From: Dunaliella salina
Lineage: Eukaryota > Chlorophyta > Chlorophyceae > Chlamydomonadales > Dunaliellaceae
Assembly: GCA_002284615.2 (NCBI GenBank)
Contig: MU069638.1
Location: 71,163 to 81,205, forward strand
Reading direction: 5' to 3'
Length of the DNA stretch: 10,043 bases
The position numbers were made by a program, and so were the translations under genes. The stretch's first letter is position 1, and each line of letters starts with the position of its first letter. The notes beneath the pieces were generated by a model. The model saw nothing but the letters and a program-made list of their open reading frames with translations, was not told the DNA's origin and did not search any database. Shown here piece by piece: positions 1 through 6,776 of the stretch.

Positions 1-3000
1 TTTAGGGAGGGTCCTATTAGTAGCATGTTCTGGGATCTGTAGGTCTTGCAGGGCAAGACGGTCTGCACTGCCAGTGTCCATGGAGGCAATACCTGCCCCA
101 AGAGGGCCTCTGCTGATAGCTTTTAGGAGGATTCTACTGGCAATATTGTGTCGCTCAGTTACCATACCAGACATGGTTGAATTTCTGCATCCTGATAAGA
201 TGTGAAGGGCACTGTAAAGTTCCCCACAGAAAGGGCATTGAAGGCTGGTGGAAATTTTGAAACGCACCGCGTGTTTTTGATTGAACAGGGTACCTGTGCG
301 GTACTTATAAATGTTTTGCCTCATGTTAAAAGAGAGTGTTGACATGGTCCAGAAGGAATTGCTGATATTTTTGTGGATGTGGGGGAGTAGACTTTNGTAG
401 AAAGAGTAGTACCCTGTGTTGGTGTTGGCCTCTCCAAGTCTGTGTTTTGAATGCATGTGTTTCCGTAAAGCATCATGGAGGTTGGAGAAGTGTTTGAGCT
501 TTATGGCAGGAGGGTTCAGGCGTCTAGAAGCATTTGCGTGAGTGCTGGGAGTTTCCTCAAAGGCAAGCCACGTGGTGTCAAGAAAAGGATTGCCTTCAAG
601 GTTTGCACATGGGAAGGTTATGTCTGCGTCATTATTCTGAATGGCCTGGTGCTTGGCAATGGCATCTGCGCATTCATTGCCGGCAATTCCAGCATGAGAT
701 TTAACCTTAAAGAAATGGATAGGGGTAGGTGAGTTGCGTATGAGCTGTATGATTATCTTGAGGATGTGGCCCTGGACGTGTTGGTGATGAAGTTCTGGGT
801 AGAGTATTTGCTTTCTGATCTGTTCAAGAGAGCAAAGGCTGTCAGTGGCAATGTAACAATATCCTAGGAGAATGGCAGCAGCTATTGCCGCCAGTTCGGC
901 TCTAGTGATGGTATGAGTGATTCCTGCTCCATTCGGTTGGACATGTTTGGTGGTGTCACTGGCAGGGTGGTAAACCCCTGCACCAATAACTTGTTTTCCA
1001 TTGTGTACATGGCAGCTGCCGTCCGTGTAAGCCCATTCTCTCCAGTTTTCAACTTTGCGTACCAGATAAGGGCTGGATGATGTGGGTGGTGAAAGAGTTT
1101 GTTGGCTTTGTGTGGTACTATGAGAGGTTTGTTGGTGGGCAGAAGGTAGCTTTTTAAATTCATTGAAGCCAGTTTCAGTTTCTGGGTGTCTTGGATTAAG
1201 GACTGGGTCGATGCTAATGTTTCTTACCAGCCATCTTGCTTCACGGATGTCTTGTTTCAGACCTGTGATCCAATTTGGATCGTTCTCATTGAGGCGGATT
1301 CTTGCAGCGGTGTTCCAAACAGCAATTATTTGTAGGCTCCAGGAGTGGCATGGAAGGGCAATTTCTTGGCTAAGCCAGAAGGGGGCAGTGGCATAGTTGA
1401 GTCTTTTTGAGGGTATGGTTCCCAGTGTGCGACAGAGGTGAGGATAGGCATTCAGGAGTTTAGAGTATGGATTTGTGCTCATAGGGCCTCCCCAGCTTGG
1501 TAAGAACATGAAAGTTGCCGTGGCATGGCTTTGTTGCATGGCAGAATAAATGGCATGCTTGAGAGTGAGGTACATCACATGGTCATCGTAAATTGGATGG
1601 CATATTGAAAATCCTGAGAATTTGGATGAGAGGCTGTTGTGGATAGCTCCAAATACCCTGTCGCGTGGGTGTTCACTCCAGTAGTTGAGGTGGCAGGGGT
1701 TGTGGTCTAGGGGAGAAGCCATTTTTTCCTGGGTTACGAGTGCCCATTTTTGCATGGCAGTGTGGATGTGATCTGGTAAGATGCGCATGTATGAATCCTT
1801 GATCTTCTTGCTTTGTTGCGTGTTGTTGTTGAGGGTTGAGCGTGAGAAAAGACCCACGAGCTCGGAGGCGAAGCTTTGGGGTGGAGGTTGAATTGTGTTG
1901 TGTATCCCATTTTCTCTGGCTCTGTTGAATGCAGTGTGGAGGATATTGATGCGCTCTGGGGTTAGCATTCCTTCGCATTTTCCGTCTGTGCCGTAAGAGC
2001 ATGCCACTTGCAGGGAGTAGACTTCTGGTAGCACCAGAGGTGGTATTGATGGCATGGAAGGGGAGTGGGTAGCATCTGCTCTGGAGTGGGGATCCGTTGT
2101 ATTGCTTGGCTTTGGCATAATGAGGTCAACTGAAGTGATCCAGAATTCACAGCGGCCAGTTCCATTAATGTCTGCTTGGGGGTTCGTGGGATTCATGTCA
2201 AAAGTGGCCTTGTTGCGAAGTTCCGTGTCTAATTTCTGCTTCCAAGCGTTTGTCATGTCTGAGTTTTCAAAACCCTGCCTTTCAAGGTTGTCCAGCTCAA
2301 AGCCAGTAGTCGGAATAGAGAGGTCTGGCTCATCTTTGCAAGCCTCAAACTGAAGGATGAATTGGTGAAAATTGGGCCAAGCTTCCCTGATGTCTTCAGG
2401 CTCCCAGCTTGGCTCCGAATCAACGCGTATTAGTTCATTGCTGAAAGAGTTTGATTCTCTTTCTAGTTCCTCATCTTCGCTGAGAGGTGTGCATGCAGGG
2501 CAGGCCCAGTAGTTGCTGTTGTCTATATCCTGTCTTTGTGCATCAGAGTAACATCCGATCTCCTTCATGCAAGACCAGTGGTAGGTCCGGTGACAGACAT
2601 TGCAGATGTACATGTCAGGGTAGGGAGGCTCTGAGTTTATGGGCTCTTTGCCGCCATTGTAGTTGCAGATCTCACAGCAGGCACACTCAATCTCAGCTCG
2701 AGCAGCAGGTATGGTGTTGACAGGTGTGAACTTTGCGCGTTTGAACATTGGGAGGGCCCATTTCTCTACGATCATGGGCGCAAAGTGGATCAGGTACTGT
2801 TTCTGGTGCTTGGGAGGCCCATTGCTCCTGTCTCTTTTCTTTGCTATAATGATCCTCCAATCACTGATATGTGTGATATCATTTAGGTCGTAGTTGTAAA
2901 TAGTATTAATAGCGTCTAGGAGGTATGTTTCCTCTGCTAGTTTTCTCAATTTATTTTGCTTGTAGCGCCATAGCTCTGTGTGTTGGGCTGTTTGGCCCAG

Positions 3001-4716
3001 TAGAGAGATACTAGGGATGGAGAGGTTTGCATTAGGTTCAAGAAGCTTTCTCCTTTTTGTTTTCTGTCGGCTGTTTTGTGTGCCTTGGCTAGAGGAAGCC
3101 AGGGTGGCGGTGGGAGGCTTGGAAGGGGAGCTTGGCTGATGGTGGGTGGGGAGTGGGTTGTCGCTTTGGTGTTGCATGGCCAGGGGATTGGGTATTGTTT
3201 GGTTATAGGTACTCTGTGTGTGGAGGGAGCTTGCTTGTGACTTGGATTGCGTGCGCTTGCTGGGAGGCTCGTTGGAGGGAGACACCGCTTGTGGGTCTCG
3301 TCTGTGTGAGGCATCAGGATCATTAGGTTGAGTGGAGGGGAGTGTAAGGTTGTTAGAGGCGGCTCTTTTCCTGGAGGAAGGGGTGGTTGAAGGAGTTTCC
3401 TGGGTACAAAGGGGTGTTGTTGGTGTTGTATCACATGCTTGCATGAGTGTGGTGGCAGAGTATGGGATCTCTGTGGTTCCTTGCTGTATTTCTTGGGTGG
3501 GAAGCGGGAAGAAGTTTTGGGTTGTGTTTTGTATCAAGGAGGTTAACCGCAACGTTGCTCCTGTGGTTATTATGGTTTGATTGCATTTTGATCGAGTCCT
3601 TTTGCTAGGTGGTCCCTCTGTTGGATTTATAGTACTTTGAGGTAGTGTATTCGGTGGTATAGCTTGGGTGGGAGGCACATCATGTTCATTGGTGGCTCCC
3701 TGAGGATTATTGTCAGCGTTGTTGGGGCTCTTTTGGGTTGTGGTCCCTTGACTGTTCTCTTGTATGGTATCTTGAGTATTTCCAGGGTTTGTGCTTGCCT
3801 CTTCTGGAGGTGTGGAGGAGGTCCCTTGCGTGCTGTGAGAAGTGGTGGTCAGGGAGATGGTGCTCTGGGAAGTGATGACGAAGGAGGTAATGTTTAAGGA
3901 GGTGGTGTTCTGGGAGGTCGTCTTTGTTGTATTTAAGGAGGTGGTAGATTGTTCGGTGTTTATTTCTGCTGGGTTGGCCCCTTGCTTCTGTGTTGTGATT
4001 CTGTTTGGGTCTTGGAGGGGGGCAGTGATCGAAGTATTTGTCACACTGATGCGGCGGCCTGTAAGCGGGTGTGTGTAGTGGGTTCTGGAGCGGGGTTGTG
4101 TAGGGGGTACTGGTTGTGTTGTGCGTGCAGTCAGGGGGATAGTTTCTGGGCATGGTGAGGCAGGAGATGCATTGTTGAAGTGTGTGTCAACCAGCTCGCT
4201 TATGTGGCTGTTGTTGATTTGGCGGTATCTGGGGAGTGTGTTAGCCGCAGTATTTTTGTCTTCAAGAATGTTATGAATGATGTCCTGGGTTAATTCTACA
4301 TTAGGAGGTNGGTTGACTAAGGCTGCCAGTCTGTTTAGGGCTATTTTCCTTTTCTTTGTAATTTTTGAGTGCTTGTTCTTGAGTTGCGCCACACTGATTA
4401 TGTGGGTTCCGCTATTGGTTGTAAGGTCATGGAGTCCTCGGATGTCCAGACTTAGGAGGGGTTTGGTGATGCAGGCAATCAGCGTTGGGAAAGAGTGGGC
4501 AGGGGGTTTGTAGAGGGAGAGAGCCTCATCAATGATCTTGAAGTCATCCAGGAACAGGCTTATGTTTGGTTTTGTGAGGTGGAGCTTGCTTGAGTAAACA
4601 CTAATGAGCTGGCGAGCTCTCATGCAGTAGTCAAGTTGGCGCTTAATACGGTGGTTTGTTCCTTCTCTCGTTGTAAGGTATTCCGTGGCAAGGTTCTTCA
4701 GGTGTTTTATTTGCAT
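1..4716 (-). CDS. Large mobile-element protein with PHD finger, RNase H and R2-like CCHC knuckle; partial, open at left edge
   Basis: The minus frame is closed upstream by TGA at 4854-4852. It then runs without a stop for 1,572 codons from the first Met (4716) to base 1, where dozens of stops would be expected by chance. Residues 1-190 are a basic N-terminal region; about 185-550 are a Ser/Thr/Pro/Gln/Asn-rich linker; 580-672 are aromatic and basic; 681-742 form a PHD finger; 743-1227 are an unknown middle with a methyltransferase-like block at about 1000-1135; 1228-1356 are RNase H; 1494-1510 are a CCHC knuckle followed by RHN. No reverse transcriptase motifs are seen. The order and the diverged copies nearby mark it as a transposable-element protein, probably nuclear. 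The start is uncertain because 5' of 4723 the sequence is a 3'-end fragment of another copy, so the native N-terminus may be lost. Codon 1441 is NAA, which would be a stop if N is T on this strand. Confidence 0.88.
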   Translation of the reverse strand, partial: MQIKHLKNLATEYLTTREGTNHRIKRQLDYCMRARQLISVYSSKLHLTKPNISLFLDDFKIIDEALSLYKPPAHSFPTLIACITKPLLSLDIRGLHDLTTNSGTHIISVAQLKNKHSKITKKRKIALNRLAALVNXPPNVELTQDIIHNILEDKNTAANTLPRYRQINNSHISELVDTHFNNASPASPCPETIPLTARTTQPVPPTQPRSRTHYTHPLTGRRISVTNTSITAPLQDPNRITTQKQGANPAEINTEQSTTSLNTTKTTSQNTTSLNITSFVITSQSTISLTTTSHSTQGTSSTPPEEASTNPGNTQDTIQENSQGTTTQKSPNNADNNPQGATNEHDVPPTQAIPPNTLPQSTINPTEGPPSKRTRSKCNQTIITTGATLRLTSLIQNTTQNFFPLPTQEIQQGTTEIPYSATTLMQACDTTPTTPLCTQETPSTTPSSRKRAASNNLTLPSTQPNDPDASHRRDPQAVSPSNEPPSKRTQSKSQASSLHTQSTYNQTIPNPLAMQHQSDNPLPTHHQPSSPSKPPTATLASSSQGTQNSRQKTKRRKLLEPNANLSIPSISLLGQTAQHTELWRYKQNKLRKLAEETYLLDAINTIYNYDLNDITHISDWRIIIAKKRDRSNGPPKHQKQYLIHFAPMIVEKWALPMFKRAKFTPVNTIPAARAEIECACCEICNYNGGKEPINSEPPYPDMYICNVCHRTYHWSCMKEIGCYSDAQRQDIDNSNYWACPACTPLSEDEELERESNSFSNELIRVDSEPSWEPEDIREAWPNFHQFILQFEACKDEPDLSIPTTGFELDNLERQGFENSDMTNAWKQKLDTELRNKATFDMNPTNPQADINGTGRCEFWITSVDLIMPKPSNTTDPHSRADATHSPSMPSIPPLVLPEVYSLQVACSYGTDGKCEGMLTPERINILHTAFNRARENGIHNTIQPPPQSFASELVGLFSRSTLNNNTQQSKKIKDSYMRILPDHIHTAMQKWALVTQEKMASPLDHNPCHLNYWSEHPRDRVFGAIHNSLSSKFSGFSICHPIYDDHVMYLTLKHAIYSAMQQSHATATFMFLPSWGGPMSTNPYSKLLNAYPHLCRTLGTIPSKRLNYATAPFWLSQEIALPCHSWSLQIIAVWNTAARIRLNENDPNWITGLKQDIREARWLVRNISIDPVLNPRHPETETGFNEFKKLPSAHQQTSHSTTQSQQTLSPPTSSSPYLVRKVENWREWAYTDGSCHVHNGKQVIGAGVYHPASDTTKHVQPNGAGITHTITRAELAAIAAAILLGYCYIATDSLCSLEQIRKQILYPELHHQHVQGHILKIIIQLIRNSPTPIHFFKVKSHAGIAGNECADAIAKHQAIQNNDADITFPCANLEGNPFLDTTWLAFEETPSTHANASRRLNPPAIKLKHFSNLHDALRKHMHSKHRLGEANTNTGYYSFYXSLLPHIHKNISNSFWTMSTLSFNMRQNIYKYRTGTLFNQKHAVRFKISTSLQCPFCGELYSALHILSGCRNSTMSGMVTERHNIASRILLKAISRGPLGAGIASMDTGSADRLALQDLQIPEHATNRTLPK
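127..237 (-). other. R2-like CCHC knuckle and RHN motif
   Basis: Residues 1494-1510 read C-x2-C-x7-H-x4-C, followed by TERHNIASRIL at about 1520-1530. In R2-clade LINEs the same C-x2-C-x7-8-H-x4-C knuckle and an RHN stretch stand directly before the restriction-like endonuclease. Here the window ends about where that nuclease should begin. The decayed second copy (6742-7712) continues into a PD-(D/E)XK motif and so supports the same layout. Confidence 0.75.
649..1035 (-). other. RNase H domain in the large protein
   Basis: Residues 1228-1356 have all four catalytic acids in their usual settings: D1232 in YTDGS, E1274 in RAELAAI, D1292 in IATDS, and D1351 in NECADA, with the preceding VKSHAGIAGN loop (residues 1338-1347) typical of retroelement and cellular type-1 RNases H. 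The domain cuts RNA in RNA-DNA hybrids. Its presence implies an RNA:DNA intermediate in the element's life cycle, or recruitment for another purpose. All key residues are intact, unlike in the neighbouring dead copies. Confidence 0.92.
1312..1719 (-). other. Conserved middle block, possibly N6-adenine-methyltransferase-like
   Basis: Residues about 1000-1135 follow a pattern that recalls phage Dam-type and DIRS-element methylase modules. A D-x-N-P start is followed by W1013, then a VFGAIHNSL stretch, then HPIY (residues 1040-1043) where such enzymes have NPPY/NPPF, a helix rich in small residues, a strand ending in LPSW (1072-1075), and a closing strand ending in VWN (1133-1135). The catalytic N-P-P is not preserved, so activity is doubtful. 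This is pattern resemblance only; the block could be an unrelated fold. It lies where a LINE would carry its reverse transcriptase. Confidence 0.3.
2491..2676 (-). other. PHD finger (Cys4-His-Cys3) in the large protein
   Basis: Residues 681-742 carry C681-x2-C684, x20, C705-x2-C708, x4, H713-x2-C716, x22, C739-x2-C742, with the typical tryptophan two residues before the last Cys pair (W737-A-C739). This matches the PHD consensus spacing. PHD fingers usually read the methylation state of the histone H3 tail, so the inferred role is chromatin targeting of the element or its integration complex. I did not assign the aromatic-cage residues, so ligand preference is unknown. A second, broken copy of the same finger lies on the plus strand near 6100-6255. 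Confidence 0.85.
3040..4164 (-). other. Low-complexity Ser/Thr/Pro/Gln/Asn-rich linker of the large protein
   Basis: Residues about 185-558 of the large frame are dominated by S, T, P, N and Q, with short internal echoes such as TTSLN and a twice-used PPSKRT(R/Q)SK motif (around 3612-3586 and 3267-3241). Basic clusters that could act as nuclear localisation signals occur before it (KKRK, residues 121-124) and at its end (TKRRK, residues 553-557). It is probably a disordered tether between an N-terminal region and the PHD finger. No fold is claimed. Confidence 0.7.
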
Positions 4717-4722
4717 TGTGAT

Positions 4723-4860
4723 AACTCTCCCTGCATCAATCAAGGGAATGGAGACACATTGGCTCAGAAGAGCCTTGAGTCCCCTCAACCCTCGAGCTTT
4801 GAGGTAGAAAAGATCAAAGGGGATCTGGAGGGGTACCAGAAGCGCCTGGCTTCAGAGCAA
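4723..4860 (-). repeat. 3'-end fragment of the element family, copy 1
   Basis: This stretch matches 6646-6776 along its length and 8359-8434 over its core (shared GGAGACACATTGGCTC and GAGTCCCCTC). On the minus strand it begins with a few codons ending in LKPGASGTPPDPL and a TGA. That resembles the tail found just after the C-terminus of the copy at 6742-7712, so it is the end of an element ORF plus its 3' untranslated region. The similarity stops abruptly at 4723, seven bases before the first Met of the large frame. Confidence 0.65.
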
Positions 4861-5160
4861 GAGGACGAGCGAGCACAGTCCACTCCAGCACCATGGCTTC
4901 CATCATGGCACATGTAGGCCCACAGAACGGCTGTCAGGCAGGCTCTGTCCAGCATGCTCAAGGCCCGCCTCATTAGTTTAGAGAATATGTCCATGCACAG
5001 GGGTGTACGCGCTATTCTTAAGGCGCAACACACCAAGGATTTCAAATAAGGGTACCAGGCATAGCTCAACTAGGCCAACTAGGTAGAAAAGCAAGAAAGA
5101 AGCCACACAAATTCAGAGGACAGCGACTGGGTGTAGGCATATCAGAGGTCTCCATACACT
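4861..5160. other. Stretch without a supported gene
   Basis: A minus-strand frame of 94 codons (5069-4785) overlaps the 3'-end repeat and has no domain that I recognise. Its predicted chain is rich in Cys, Arg, Ser and Leu and looks like a chance frame or decayed repeat. Nothing else is supported. Confidence 0.4.
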
Positions 5161-5167
5161 TATAAAG
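5161..5167 (+). promoter_or_regulatory. TATA-box-like sequence
   Basis: TATAAAG occurs 65-71 bases upstream of the ATG at 5232, in a plausible position for a short 5' leader. One heptamer in moderately AT-rich DNA is weak evidence. Confidence 0.25.
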
Positions 5168-5231
5168 AGGCAAATCACACAGAAGCGTCCTTAAGAGAGT
5201 TGCTGAACAACTTCCTCTTGGAGCAGCAAAG

Positions 5232-5568
5232 ATGCCTAAGAAATCTGATGCGTCACTCAACAAGGCAGAAAACTCCTCCTTTCGTTTTTATTGTTTTGTA
5301 TGTAACCCCGATGAAGGTTGCAAAGGAAAGAAGATACCCAGTCAAATCGATCGACTGCTAACCTGTTCAGAAAAAGAAGAAGTGCTAGTTGAAAGAATAA
5401 GCTTATTGTGGCTCTTGAACAGACACATACCAAAAGGCTGTACATGGTAAAGACATGACAGATGAGGAATTTGAGGACAAACATGATATTTTAGGTGGAA
5501 AGACCTCAAGAACAAAAAAGCATTTAAAATGTGGTTGCAGATTTGGAATTGGTTGCGTTCGAAATGGA
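5232..5568 (+). pseudogene. Small Cys-containing protein, apparently frameshifted
   Basis: An ATG in good context (AAAGATGCC) opens 72 codons ending in TAA at 5448-5450. The product is Lys/Glu-rich, with FYCFVC near residue 20, a further Cys, and a helical Leu-rich part. A second frame one phase away begins within 5419-5455 (MTDEEFEDKHD) and continues with a basic stretch and CGCRFGIGC to about 5568. Joined by one frameshift, the two parts would make a charged protein of about 110 residues with paired cysteines, possibly metal-binding. No family is recognised. It may be a decayed gene, an accessory part of a transposon, or two unrelated open stretches. An intron at the break is unlikely because the gap is too short. 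Confidence 0.3.
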
Positions 5569-5818
5569 TACGCTTTCCTACTCCCTTCCTTTCTTTGCCA
5601 CCATCAGCTTACATCATGCCCCATGGCTCCCAGCCAAAAATGCGCATTGACTACTCCATGAATTTGAGTAAGCTTAATATTGACCTCAGGGCCCAACATT
5701 GGCCTAACAGAGACATCTCTCTTCCTATCATCCAAGAGACCTCGGCAGCAAGATACTTTTCTTACCGTCACTAATGCGTTCTCCCAACCAAAGAGCACAC
5801 ACTACATATTCTCCCAAT
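5569..5818. other. Stretch without a supported gene
   Basis: An 81-codon plus frame (5529-5774) overlaps the previous candidate in another phase and has no recognisable domain. A pyrimidine run ending in CAG (5588-5607) looks like a 3' splice site, but no partner donor is evident. Confidence 0.35.
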
Positions 5819-5941
5819 AGCATGGCAGACAACCCTCCAAATCCTCCTCATCAGCTCTATTTCAGGACTCGCCTAGTAGGCTGGCTTCGTTTTGTGAAAG
5901 TTTTGAGGGCCTTTTGGTCAATTGTGGAAGCCATTCCTTAA
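5819..5941 (+). repeat. Diverged repeat, copy 1, with a 39-codon open frame
   Basis: AGCATGGCAGACAACCCTCC here corresponds to AGCATGGCGGACAAGCCTCC at 7861-7880, and GAGGGCCTTTTGGT further on has a counterpart in CAGGGCCCTTTGGT near 7938-7951. The ATG at 5822 opens 39 codons, starting MADNPPNPP and ending with TAA at 5939-5941. In the second copy the frame stops after nine codons. It could be the 5' coding end of an element or a non-coding repeat. It lies on the same strand as the broken PHD copy about 280 bases downstream. Confidence 0.4.
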
Positions 5942-6043
5942 TGCACGCTCTGAGATCGCTAAATGCGTAGAGCGTTGGAATTCTCAATTTTCAACTTTCA
6001 GCTGTGGTCTTTCGCGTGACCTCGCGCATGGTCACAGGCTTGC

Positions 6044-6080
6044 CTTTCCTTCCTTCTTTCAGGAGCTGCTTCCTTCCTTT
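6044..6080 (+). repeat. CCTT/CTTT pyrimidine tract
   Basis: An imperfect run of CTTCC/CTTT units, interrupted by CAGGAGCTG. It is a simple-sequence tract just 5' of the broken PHD copy. It resembles a splice acceptor, but it is more simply a microsatellite. Confidence 0.5.
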
Positions 6081-6094
6081 TAGCAAAGCTTTGC

Positions 6095-6597
6095 TTAAGG
6101 CCCTGGTGGGACATCGCTATGTCCTTGGGTCGATGTAAATACAAAACAAGTGTGCAACATACCTACCACTGCAGATGCCTGAAAGAACTTGGTTGCAACA
6201 ATGATGAGCAACGGCAAGAAGTCCACGTTGCTGAAATCTGAGCCTGCCCTGCATGTGCAAGCCTCTGCACCGCAGACAAAATCCACGGAAGTTCAGAGCC
6301 TAGAGAAGGACTGCTCAAGGTTACCTGGTCTGGTTATCATCATGGGAGTCAGAGGAAACAAAAGCAAGCTGGCCATATTTGACCAGCACACCCAAAAATT
6401 CGAATGTTGCAAAGCAAATCCATATCCTCTTACCCGCAGCAGACTGCAGACCAAGGCTGCTGAATTAAGCGCAGAGTAAGCCAGCAACACCATTTACTGC
6501 CATGACCATGCCAACCAAAAAATTATGGGCTTGCAACATTCCGTGGCACTCCAACATGAGCTTACTGACACAGCCACTGATAGCGCATGTTGCCTCT
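6095..6597 (+). pseudogene. Decayed plus-strand copy of the PHD region of the element
   Basis: In opposite orientation to the large frame, this stretch follows its PHD finger and about 100 further residues. Bases 6133-6153 correspond to the MYICNVC codons with TAC changed to TAA and the first Cys lost. A one-base insertion precedes TYHCRCLKELGC (6161-6196), matching TYHWSCMKEIGC. ATC-TGA-GCCTGCCCTGCATGT (6236-6256) aligns with TAC-TGG-GCCTGCCCTGCATGC, so the conserved Trp has become a stop. After another frame change, FDQHTQKFECCK (about 6378-6413) matches FHQFILQFEACK. The similarity fades near 6597, at the edge of the AAAG tract. It has several frameshifts and at least two stops, so it is a dead fragment. 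Confidence 0.72.
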
Positions 6598-6600
6598 CCC

Positions 6601-6623
6601 AAAAAGAAAGAAAGAAAGAAAAA
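6601..6623 (+). repeat. AAAG microsatellite (TTTC tail of the minus-strand element)
   Basis: About four AAAG/GAAA units. On the minus strand this is a TTTC-rich tail directly after the element's 3' untranslated region. The third 3'-end fragment has a similar but shorter T/C tail at 8334-8346. This would fit a simple-repeat tail on a LINE-like 3' end. Confidence 0.55.
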
Positions 6624-6776
6624 CTACATAGGCAGAGAAACTCTCCCTACGTCAATTAAGGAAAAGGAGACACATTGGCTCTGAAGAGCCGTGAGTCCCC
6701 TCCACCGCAAAATTTGAGTCGGAAGAGGCTAATGGGCATCGGGGGGGGTAACCTGAAGCACCTGGCTCTAGAACCT
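6605..6776 (-). repeat. 3'-end segment of the element family, copy 2
   Basis: It shares CTCTCCC, TCAATTAAGGAAAAGGAGAC and GAGCCGTGAGTCCCCTCCAC with the copy at 8330-8434, and a longer but more diverged match with 4723-4860. It follows directly after the C-terminus of the decayed nuclease copy, so it is that copy's 3' end. Its first part on the minus strand still encodes SQVLEPGAS in a shifted frame. Confidence 0.7.

Noticed and set aside
1582..1593. IYDD as a reverse transcriptase catalytic box
   Set aside because: It lacks the F/Y-x-D-D form and the flanking hydrophobic strands, the other RT motifs are absent, and the surrounding pattern fits a different fold better.
1673..3434. Overlapping open frames of 60-160 codons on both strands within 1-4716 (for example 3434-2946 and 2002-1673 minus, 2054-2353 plus)
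   Set aside because: They are out-of-phase shadows of the large frame; low-complexity coding sequence keeps other frames open.
4543..4554. FLDD in the N-terminal region as an RT motif
   Set aside because: It lies within the first 60 residues with no RT fingers or palm motifs before it; a chance tetrapeptide.
4785..5069. 94-codon minus frame as a real protein or as an upstream exon of the large frame
   Set aside because: It overlaps the 3'-end repeat in a different phase and shows no recognised domain; a splice into the large frame is only weakly suggested.
5588..6062. Splice-acceptor-like pyrimidine tracts ending in CAG at 5607 and 6062
   Set aside because: No matching donor or exon continuity could be shown, and the second is part of a CCTT simple repeat.
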